A stretch of 22,802 nt of DNA, taken from Rhabdothermincola sp037478855 (GTDB taxonomy: Bacteria; Actinomycetota; Acidimicrobiia; Acidimicrobiales; Acidimicrobilacustridaceae). The stretch covers positions 1-22,802 of the forward strand of contig JBBFLY010000047.1 of assembly GCA_037478855.1 (NCBI GenBank), read 5' to 3'. The position numbers and the translations under genes are program-made. This document shows positions 1 through 5,526 of the stretch, piece by piece. Within the stretch, counting starts at the first letter, position 1, and each line of letters begins with the position of its first letter. A model generated the notes under the pieces. The model made no database searches. It was not told the DNA's origin and saw nothing but the letters and a program-made list of their open reading frames with translations.

Positions 1-1
1 C

Positions 2-298
2 AGGGCGCTGCTGGAGAAGGTCGGCTTGGCCGACCGGGCCGACTACTTCCCCTCGCAGATCTCCGGCGGCCAGAAGCAGCGGGTGGCGATCGCCCGGGCG
101 CTGGCCATGGAGCCGGAGCTGATGCTCTTCGACGAGCCGACCAGCGCCCTCGACCCGGAGCTGATCGGCGAGGTGCTCACGGTCATGAAGGAGCTCGCCC
201 AGGAGGGCATGACGATGATCGTCGTCACCCACGAGATGGGCTTTGCCCGCGACGTCGCCGACCGGGTGATCGCCGCGGTGGGGGAGCTGGCGCGGTGA
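2..298 (+). CDS. Amino-acid ABC transporter ATP-binding protein, 3' part, with abnormal C-terminus
   Basis: Partial at the left edge; the frame is open from base 2. It shows the second half of a GlnQ/HisP-type nucleotide-binding domain: signature SGGQKQRVAIARAL, Walker B LMLFDEPTSALD with D-loop, and the H-loop VVTHEMGFARDVADRV. Such ATPases energise uptake of polar amino acids at the inner face of the membrane. After DVADRV the family normally continues for roughly 35-40 residues (a strand like FMDGGRIVEEG, then a C-terminal helix). Here only IAAVGELAR follows before the stop, so the normal end is missing. The stop overlaps the GTG start of aroB by 4 nt, which is unexpected for a transporter gene but normal for aroK-aroB. 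The gene may be truncated, fused to an aroK remnant, or an assembly chimera. Family assignment is secure; integrity is doubtful. Confidence 0.8.
   Translation, partial: RALLEKVGLADRADYFPSQISGGQKQRVAIARALAMEPELMLFDEPTSALDPELIGEVLTVMKELAQEGMTMIVVTHEMGFARDVADRVIAAVGELAR
254..298 (+). other. Possible junction between ABC ATPase and aroK tail
   Basis: The last 14 codons read VADRVIAAVGELAR. The VADRVI part fits the region after the H-loop of amino-acid ABC ATPases, but it would equally fit the final helix of an actinobacterial shikimate kinase. The residues after it do not fit an ABC ATPase. The following gene is aroB, whose usual upstream neighbour in this conserved cluster is aroK. I infer a join within the shared 18 bases at 254-271, either by deletion in the genome or by misassembly. 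The aroK origin rests on context and remembered family character, not on an alignment. Confidence 0.4.
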
Positions 299-1317
299 TC
301 GTCGTTCCGGTCCCCCTCGGTGAGCGCTCCTACGACGTCCTCGTCGGGGCCGGTGTGATCTCGTCGCTGCCGTCGGTCATCCCGCAGCGCAGTCGTCGGG
401 TGGCGATCGTCACCCAGGCGGAGATCCCCGTTGAGGTCGATCCCGGTCGCGAACACCAGGTGTTCCTGATGGGCCAGGGGGAGGAGGCCAAGTCGCTCTC
501 CACGGTCGAACAGCTCTGCCGGCAGTTCAGCCGCTGGGGGCTGACCCGCGCCGACACCGTGGTCGCGGTCGGCGGAGGACTGGTCACCGACACCGCCGGC
601 TTCGCCGCGGCCATCTACCACCGGGGGGTCGCCGTGGTGCACGTGGCGACCACCCTGCTGGCCCAGATCGATGCCGCCATCGGAGGCAAGACCGGCGTGA
701 ACCTCCCTGAGGGGAAGAACCTGGTCGGCGCGTTCTGGCAGCCGCGGGCCGTGCTCTGCGATACCGACGTCCTCGCCACCATGCCACCCCGGGAGTACCG
801 CAGCGGCCTGGGGGAGCTGGCCAAGTACCACTTCCTCGGTGGCGGGCGCCTTGACGACCTCCCCCTCGACGAGCGGATCGCGGCGTGCGTGCGCATCAAG
901 GCTGAGGTGGTCTCGGCCGACGAGCGTGAGGGGGGTCGTCGGGCCAGCCTCAACTACGGCCACACCCTGGCCCACGCCCTGGAGACGGTCGGTCACTACG
1001 ACCTGATGCACGGTGAGGCGGTGGCGATCGGGCTGATCTACGCCGCGGAGCTGGCGTACCGCCTCGGTCGCATCGACGAGCAGCGGCGCGCCGAGCACCG
1101 GCGGGTCGTCGCCGCGTACGGGCTGCCGAGCGCGCTGCCCGCTGGTGTCGACACCGACGAGCTTGTCGAGGTGATGGCCCGCGACAAGAAGGCGCTGTCG
1201 GGCCTGACCTTCGTCCTCGACGGACCGAACGGCGTGGAGCCGGTGACCGGGATCGACCGGTCGCTGCTGGATCAGGCCTTCGACGCGATCCGCGAGGAGC
1301 GGGAGGTGCCGGGATGA
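295..1317 (+). CDS. aroB: 3-dehydroquinate synthase
   Basis: Converts DAHP to 3-dehydroquinate, second step of the shikimate pathway, using NAD and a divalent metal in the cytosol. The 340-residue product has the nucleotide-binding AVGGGLVTDTAGF (residues 91-103), AQIDAAIGGKTGVN (123-136), and the metal ligands E174 in GELAK, H223 in NYGHTLAHALE and H239 in MHGEAVAIGL. Wording differs from the classical VDSSVGGK, and the segment between the metal-binding Glu and NYGHT is about 15 residues shorter than in Bacillus AroB as I remember it, so this is a compact member. Start is GTG at 295, overlapping the preceding stop as GTGA; no clear ribosome binding site is seen, which fits translational coupling. 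The stop overlaps aroQ as ATGA, giving two consecutive shikimate steps in one transcript. Confidence 0.96.
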   Translation: MIVVPVPLGERSYDVLVGAGVISSLPSVIPQRSRRVAIVTQAEIPVEVDPGREHQVFLMGQGEEAKSLSTVEQLCRQFSRWGLTRADTVVAVGGGLVTDTAGFAAAIYHRGVAVVHVATTLLAQIDAAIGGKTGVNLPEGKNLVGAFWQPRAVLCDTDVLATMPPREYRSGLGELAKYHFLGGGRLDDLPLDERIAACVRIKAEVVSADEREGGRRASLNYGHTLAHALETVGHYDLMHGEAVAIGLIYAAELAYRLGRIDEQRRAEHRRVVAAYGLPSALPAGVDTDELVEVMARDKKALSGLTFVLDGPNGVEPVTGIDRSLLDQAFDAIREEREVPG

Positions 1318-1760
1318 GTCGCCGCACGATCCTGCTGCTCTCCGGGCCGAACCTGAACCTGCTCGGCGAGCGCGAGCCGCGCCACTACGGCACCGCGACG
1401 CTCGACGAGCTCGTGGCTGCCGCGCGCGACTGCGCGGACCGGCACGGCTACGACCTCGAGCACCTGCAGTCGAACCACGAGGGTGCGCTGATCGACGCCA
1501 TCCAGCAGGCCCGGGGCCGGTGCGCGGGCATCGTCATCAACGCCGGGGCGTTCACCCACTACGCCTGGGGCATCCACGACGCGCTCGCGATGTTCGACGG
1601 GCCGGTGATCGAGCTGCACCTCTCCAACCCGTACGCCCGTGAGCCGTGGCGGCACGTCTCTGTCGTCGCTCCCGTGGCGGTGGGGACCATCGCGGGGTTC
1701 AGGGAGGACGGCTACGTGCTTGCGATCGAAGCGCTCGTGCGCGTGCTCGCCCGCCGATGA
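1314..1760 (+). CDS. aroQ: Type II 3-dehydroquinate dehydratase
   Basis: Removes water from 3-dehydroquinate to give 3-dehydroshikimate, the step after AroB. At 148 residues it has the usual size of the small dodecameric type II enzymes. Visible features are GPNLNLLGEREPRHYG (11-26) with the catalytic loop R20 and Y25, N76 and H82 in INAGAFTH, H102 and S104 in ELHLSNPYARE, R113, and a family-typical end VGTIAGFREDGY. The more common NPGAYTH is INAGAFTH here, but the catalytic residues are kept. The start ATG at 1314 overlaps the aroB stop by 4 nt and the stop overlaps the next start as ATGA, so the three genes should be co-translated. The type I (AroD) family is excluded by sequence. Confidence 0.96.
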   Translation: MSRRTILLLSGPNLNLLGEREPRHYGTATLDELVAAARDCADRHGYDLEHLQSNHEGALIDAIQQARGRCAGIVINAGAFTHYAWGIHDALAMFDGPVIELHLSNPYAREPWRHVSVVAPVAVGTIAGFREDGYVLAIEALVRVLARR

Positions 1761-2884
1761 CCGGGCCCGCAGCCTCGCACGGTGTCGACGACCCCCTCCC
1801 CGCCATGGACGTCACGTCTCGCGCCGACCGGCTCCGTGCCCTGCTGGCGCGCGAAGGCTGCGATGGGCTGCTGGTCACCAACCTGATCGACGTGCGCTAC
1901 CTGACCGGCTTCAGCGGTTCCGCGGGGCTGCTGCTCGTCCTCGCCGATGAGCTGGTCCTCGTCACCGACGGCCGGTACGGCGAACAGGCTGCCGAGCAGC
2001 TCCGGGCGGCCTCCGTACCCGCCCGCCTCGAGGTCACCGGCAGCGCGCAGCGCGAGGTGCTGCGCGCCGCGGCTGCCGGCGTCGCCCGGCTCGGGCTCCA
2101 GGCGGACCACGTGACCTGGGCGCAGCAGCGCTCGTTCGCCGAGGAGTGGTTCCCCCGCGCCGAGCTCGTCGCCACCGAGGGACTGGTCGAGGAGCTTCGG
2201 GCGGTCAAGGACCCCGGAGAGCTGGCACGCCTCGAGCGTGCCGCACGAATCGCGGACGAGGCGCTGGCTGCGGTCCGGGGACGCCTGGCCGAGCAACCCA
2301 CGGAGCGGGAGGTGGCGCTGGAGCTCGAGAACGAGATGCGCCGTCTCGGCGCTGACGGACCGTCCTTCGAGACCATCGTCGCCTCGGGGCCGAACGGGGC
2401 CAAACCGCACGCCCGGCCGACGCACCGGGTGATCAGCGAGGGCGACCTCGTGGTGCTCGACTTCGGTGCCCTGGTGGACGGCTACCACTCCGACATGACC
2501 CGCACGATCGCGCTCGGTGAGCCCTCACCGACCCAGCAGCGGATGCTCGAGGTGGTCACCGGGGCCCAGCAGCGGGGTGTGGAGGCGGTCCGGGCTGGGG
2601 TTGCCGCCAGCGTGGTCGACGCGGCCTGCCGGGAAGTCATCGCTGCCGCGGGATGGGCGGACGCGTTCCTCCACGGCACCGGTCACGGGGTGGGGCTCGA
2701 GATCCACGAGCGACCGCGGGTGGCGGCGACGAGCGATGCTACGCTCGCCGCTGCGAACGTCGTCACCGTGGAGCCGGGCGTCTACCTTCCGGAGCACGGT
2801 GGGGTCCGCGTCGAAGACACCGTCGTGGTGCTCGAAGACGGCTGCCGGCCCCTGACTCACTCGCCGAAGCACACCGGTGTGTGA
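1757..2884 (+). CDS. pepP: Xaa-Pro aminopeptidase / M24 metallopeptidase
   Basis: Cytosolic two-metal peptidase predicted to remove N-terminal residues preceding proline. The N-terminal creatinase-like domain (about 20-145, with LLVTNLIDVRYLTGFSGSAG) is followed by the pita-bread catalytic domain. All five metal ligands are visible: D235 (LDFGALVDG), D246 (HSDMTRTIALG), H310 (HGTGHGVGLEIHE), E339 (VEPGVY) and E353 (VRVEDTVVV); H218 and H317 are also typical. Start at 1757 makes an ATGA overlap with aroQ and gives 375 residues. ATG 1805 would give 359 residues beginning MDVTSRADRLRALL, nearer the usual start of homology; neither has a good ribosome binding site. PepP and PepQ (dipeptidase) cannot be separated firmly from sequence. 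Position before efp, which helps translate polyproline, is a recurring arrangement. Confidence 0.9.
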   Translation: MTGPAASHGVDDPLPAMDVTSRADRLRALLAREGCDGLLVTNLIDVRYLTGFSGSAGLLLVLADELVLVTDGRYGEQAAEQLRAASVPARLEVTGSAQREVLRAAAAGVARLGLQADHVTWAQQRSFAEEWFPRAELVATEGLVEELRAVKDPGELARLERAARIADEALAAVRGRLAEQPTEREVALELENEMRRLGADGPSFETIVASGPNGAKPHARPTHRVISEGDLVVLDFGALVDGYHSDMTRTIALGEPSPTQQRMLEVVTGAQQRGVEAVRAGVAASVVDAACREVIAAAGWADAFLHGTGHGVGLEIHERPRVAATSDATLAAANVVTVEPGVYLPEHGGVRVEDTVVVLEDGCRPLTHSPKHTGV

Positions 2885-2935
2885 CCCGTACGCGACCGAG
2901 CACACCACCCATCACCACGGGTAGCGGAGAACCTC

Positions 2936-3499
2936 ATGGCCACGATCACCACCAACGACCTCAAGAACGGCATGACGCTCGATCTCGACGACGGCCTCTT
3001 CGACGTGGTCGAGTTCCAGCACGTGAAGCCCGGCAAGGGCGGTGCGTTCGTGCGCACCACCCTGAAGAACGTCCGATCCGGCGCGGTGCTCGAACGCACC
3101 TTCAGAGCGGGAGAGAAGGTGGAGCGGGCGATCATCGACAAGCGCGAGATGCAGTTCCTCTACCGCGACGGTGACGACTACGTCTTCATGGACAACACGA
3201 CCTACGAGCAGATGAACGTGGGCAGAGCCGCTCTGGGTGATGCCGCGAACTACCTGGTGGAGGGCTCCGCAGCGATCCTGAACCTCTACAACGGGGAGAT
3301 CGTGGGGGTCGACCTGCCCGCGGCGGTCGAGCTGACCGTCACCGAGACCGAGCCCGGCGTCCAGGGTGATCGGGTCTCCGGGGCCCGCAAGCCGGCCACC
3401 CTTGAGACCGGCCTGGTCGTGCAGGTGCCGCTGTTCGTCAACCCGGGCGACCGGGTCAAGGTTGACACCCGCACCGGCGAGTACCTGACTCGGGCGTGA
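2936..3499 (+). CDS. efp: Translation elongation factor P
   Basis: Binds stalled ribosomes between the P and E sites and promotes peptide bond formation at consecutive prolines. The 187 residues have the standard three-barrel size. The N-terminal KOW-like domain carries the loop KPGKGGAFVRT, with K34 at the tip that contacts the P-site tRNA. No modification enzyme (EpmA or YmfI type) is encoded in this window, so modification state is unknown. The C-terminal domain ends with the familiar GDRVKVDTRTGEYLTRA. Start ATG 2936 is preceded by GGAG at suitable spacing, after a 51-nt gap from pepP in which I see no strong promoter or terminator. The stop overlaps nusB as GTGA. Confidence 0.97.
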   Translation: MATITTNDLKNGMTLDLDDGLFDVVEFQHVKPGKGGAFVRTTLKNVRSGAVLERTFRAGEKVERAIIDKREMQFLYRDGDDYVFMDNTTYEQMNVGRAALGDAANYLVEGSAAILNLYNGEIVGVDLPAAVELTVTETEPGVQGDRVSGARKPATLETGLVVQVPLFVNPGDRVKVDTRTGEYLTRA

Positions 3500-3915
3500 G
3501 CGACGGGTCACGCTCCACCGGCATCGGCAGCCGTCGCGCAGCCCGGGAGCGTGCCCTGGAGCTGCTCTATGAGGCCGAGGTCAAGCAGCAGGAGCCCGGC
3601 GAGCTCATCGGGCAGCTCCCCGTGGCCCCGGACGAGTTCACCACCGAGCTGGTCACCGGCGTCGGTGAGCACCTCGCGGAGCTCGACGAGCTGATCGGGT
3701 CCTACGCGAGGGGCTGGGCTGTCGAGCGGATGCCGGCGCTCGACCGAGCGCTGCTGCGGATCGGGGCGTTCGAGCTGCTTCACCGGCAGGAGATTCCTAC
3801 CGCAGTGAGCATCTCGGAGGCCGTTGAGCTCGCCAAGCGCTTCTCCACCGAGGAGTCAGGTCGGTTCGTCAACGGGGTGCTCGCCGCCATCGCCGCCGAC
3901 GTCCGCTCCGCGTGA
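3496..3915 (+). CDS. nusB: Transcription antitermination / ribosome biogenesis factor NusB
   Basis: An all-helical RNA-binding protein that, with NusE (S10), binds boxA RNA in rRNA operons and supports processive transcription. The 139 residues fit the family. Typical segments are RRAARERALELLYEAEV near the N-terminus, WAVERMPALDRALLRIGAFELLH in the middle, and IPTAVSISEAVELAKRF followed by RFVNGVLAAIA at the end. It starts with GTG at 3496, overlapping the efp stop by 4 nt and with no evident ribosome binding site, consistent with coupling to efp. It ends the upstream block: the next 112 bases (3916-4027) are a regulatory leader for the pyr operon. Confidence 0.96.
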   Translation: MSDGSRSTGIGSRRAARERALELLYEAEVKQQEPGELIGQLPVAPDEFTTELVTGVGEHLAELDELIGSYARGWAVERMPALDRALLRIGAFELLHRQEIPTAVSISEAVELAKRFSTEESGRFVNGVLAAIAADVRSA

Positions 3916-3960
3916 CGGGCGCAGTGGCCGGTGGCGGTCACGTGGTGGGCGGTGCGGGAC

Positions 3961-3969
3961 TGCTACATT
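3961..3969 (+). promoter_or_regulatory. Extended -10 promoter candidate for the pyr operon
   Basis: TGCTACATT has the extended -10 form TGnTAnnnT. A start about 7-10 nt downstream (around 3976-3979; G3978 and A3979 are the first purines at good spacing) would put the PyrR-binding hairpin at the very 5' end of the transcript. No convincing -35 hexamer is visible near 3938-3946, as is common for extended -10 promoters. It sits 46 nt after nusB. Confidence 0.5.
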
Positions 3970-3979
3970 GACCCTCTGA

Positions 3980-4010
3980 CCGTGAAGCGGGTCCGGCGAG
4001 GCCCGCACGG
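3980..4010 (+). promoter_or_regulatory. PyrR-binding RNA hairpin
   Basis: The sequence folds as a lower stem CCGT (3980-3983) with ACGG (4007-4010), a purine bulge GAA (3984-3986) on the 5' side only, an upper stem GCGGG (3987-3991) with CCCGC (4002-4006), and a loop region TCCGGCGAGG (3992-4001). This matches the known PyrR-binding consensus ARUCCNGNGAGGYU at nearly every fixed position, and the asymmetric purine bulge between two stems is the known architecture. It lies just before pyrR and three bases before its ribosome binding site. UMP-bound PyrR should bind here and reduce expression of the pyr operon. Confidence 0.85.
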
Positions 4011-4031
4011 ACAGGAGGACCACGCCTGTGG
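4011..4031 (+). promoter_or_regulatory. pyrR ribosome binding site and start-codon hairpin
   Basis: AGGAGG at 4013-4018 lies 9 nt before GTG 4028 and is among the strongest ribosome binding sites in the window. ACAGG (4011-4015) can pair with CCTGT (4025-4029), which would cover half of the ribosome binding site and two bases of the start codon. Alternatively CCTCT (3973-3977) could pair with GGAGG (4014-4018) as a basal extension of the PyrR hairpin, if transcription starts far enough upstream. Both pairings would make initiation sensitive to PyrR binding next door. The pairings are seen in sequence; the regulatory effect is inferred. Confidence 0.6.
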
Positions 4032-4594
4032 CTGAGCGTGAACGACGTCTGACGCCCCCATACGGGGGCGTTTTCGTTGCCCGCAAGCGGGTGATGGACG
4101 CAAACGACCTGCAGCGGGCCGTCTGGCGGATGGCCCATGAGATCGTCGAGCGGAACCACGGCCTCGACGACGTCGTGCTGATCGGGCTGCAGACTGGTGG
4201 GGTGCCGCTGGCCCGCCGGCTGGCGGAGGCGCTCCGGAAGATCGAAGGCGTCGACGTGCCGGTCGGCACCCTCGACGTCGCCTTCTACCGTGACGACATC
4301 GGTCTGCGGCCGGTGCTGCCCGAAGCGGTCACCGACATCCCCTTCGACGTCAGCGGCCAGATCGTCGTGCTGGTCGACGACGTGCTCTTCACCGGTCGGA
4401 CCATCCGAGCGGCGCTCGACGCGCTCACCGACTTCGGCCGGCCCCGCGCCGTCCAGCTCGCCGTCATGGTTGACCGGGGCCACCGTGAACTGCCCATCCG
4501 CCCGGACTTCGTGGGCAAGAACCTGCCGACGCGACGCGACGAGGTGGTCGATGTCGGTCCCGACGGCGTCGAGCTCGGGGAGATGGTCAAGTGA
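4028..4594 (+). CDS. pyrR: Bifunctional pyr operon RNA-binding regulator / uracil phosphoribosyltransferase
   Basis: PyrR senses UMP/PRPP, binds pyr mRNA leaders and can have uracil phosphoribosyltransferase activity. The phosphoribosyltransferase core is clear: VMDANDLQRAVWRMAHEI (22-39), YRDD (87-90), the PRPP motif VVLVDDVLFTGRTIRAALDAL (113-133) and VDRGHRELPIRPDFVGKNLP (148-167). The loop that usually reads GI-TRGV is GLQTGGV (53-59), so a normally conserved Arg is Gly. Start GTG 4028 is chosen because AGGAGG precedes it by 9 nt; it adds about 20 residues before the usual start of homology. GTG 4091 or ATG 4094 would match shorter PyrRs but lack a ribosome binding site. Codons 9-17 form a terminator-like hairpin. 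First gene of the pyr operon; its stop overlaps pyrB as GTGA. Confidence 0.93.
   Translation: MAERERRLTPPYGGVFVARKRVMDANDLQRAVWRMAHEIVERNHGLDDVVLIGLQTGGVPLARRLAEALRKIEGVDVPVGTLDVAFYRDDIGLRPVLPEAVTDIPFDVSGQIVVLVDDVLFTGRTIRAALDALTDFGRPRAVQLAVMVDRGHRELPIRPDFVGKNLPTRRDEVVDVGPDGVELGEMVK
4052..4078 (+). terminator. Intrinsic terminator / attenuator inside the 5' end of pyrR
   Basis: ACGCCCCC (4052-4059) and GGGGGCGT (4064-4071) form a perfect 8-bp stem with tetraloop ATAC, followed by TTT then CGTT; the T-run is unusual in this GC-rich window. AACGA (4041-4045) and TCGTT (4074-4078) could extend the structure. It lies after the PyrR hairpin and after the GTG 4028 start but before the region conserved in all PyrR proteins. 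It is therefore either a leader attenuator before a start at 4091/4094, or an intragenic terminator that a translating ribosome would melt. Confidence 0.72.
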
Positions 4595-5526
4595 CCGGTC
4601 TGCTGTCGGTGGCCGACCTCGGCGTCGAAGGCATCGAAGAGATCCTGCGACTCACCGACTCGTTCGTGGAGGTGAGCGAACGTTCCATCCCGAAGGTGCC
4701 GGCGCTGCGGGGGAAGACCGTGGTGTCGCTGTTCTACGAGGAGTCGACCCGCACCAGGCTGTCGTTCGAGACCGCGGCCAGACGGCTGGGTGCCGACACG
4801 ATGACGTTCAACGTCAGCGCCTCCTCGGTGAAGAAGGGCGAATCCGTGCGTGACACCGTGCAGACGATCGAGGCGATGGGGGTGGACGCGATCGTGGTGC
4901 GGCACGCGAGCGCCGGTGTGCCCTGGCAGATTGCCCGCTGGGTGTCGTCGTCGGTGATCAACGCGGGCGACGGCTGGCATGAGCACCCCACCCAGGCGCT
5001 GCTCGACTGCTACACGATCCGCCAGCGACTGGGCTCGCTCGAGGGTCGCCGCATCGCGATCGTCGGCGACGTGAAGCACAGCCGGGTGGCCCGGAGCGAC
5101 GTGCTGGCGTTCAGCCTGCTCGGGGCGGAGGTGGTCCTCGTCGCCCCACCGACGTTGCTGCCACCGAGTCTGGAGGGCTGGCCGGTCACGGTCGCCGCCG
5201 ACCTTGACGAGACCCTCCCGAAGGTCGACGTCGTGTACCTCCTGCGGATGCAGCGTGAGCGCCAGACGGAGGCGTTGCTGCCGTCGCTGCGCGAGTACAC
5301 GGCCCGGTTCGGGCTGACCGCGCGCCGCGCCGCGCTCCTCCCCGAGGACAGCATCGTGATGCATCCCGGTCCGATGAACCGCGGTGTGGAGATCGCCGCT
5401 GAGGTCGCGGACCTGCCCAACGCGGTGATGGCCGACCAGGTGCGCAACGGCGTGGCGGTACGCATGGCCGTGCTGTTCTGGCTGCTCGGCTCGGGTTCGC
5501 AGCTGGAGGGGGTCGAACATGGGTGA
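4591..5526 (+). CDS. pyrB: Aspartate carbamoyltransferase catalytic subunit
   Basis: Condenses carbamoyl phosphate with L-aspartate to N-carbamoyl-aspartate, the committed step of UMP synthesis. The 311 residues show the carbamoyl-phosphate motif STRTR (52-56), SSVKKGES with the mobile-loop S79 and K82, R104-H105, HPTQALLD (132-139), the aspartate-domain VGDVKHSRVARSD, and HPGPMNRG (258-265). Ornithine transcarbamoylase is excluded by these aspartate-site motifs. No pyrI regulatory chain is present, so regulation is probably at RNA level through PyrR. It starts with GTG 4591 overlapping the pyrR stop and ends 8 nt inside pyrC, a layout that suits channelling to the adjacent dihydroorotase. 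Confidence 0.97.
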   Translation: MTGLLSVADLGVEGIEEILRLTDSFVEVSERSIPKVPALRGKTVVSLFYEESTRTRLSFETAARRLGADTMTFNVSASSVKKGESVRDTVQTIEAMGVDAIVVRHASAGVPWQIARWVSSSVINAGDGWHEHPTQALLDCYTIRQRLGSLEGRRIAIVGDVKHSRVARSDVLAFSLLGAEVVLVAPPTLLPPSLEGWPVTVAADLDETLPKVDVVYLLRMQRERQTEALLPSLREYTARFGLTARRAALLPEDSIVMHPGPMNRGVEIAAEVADLPNAVMADQVRNGVAVRMAVLFWLLGSGSQLEGVEHG

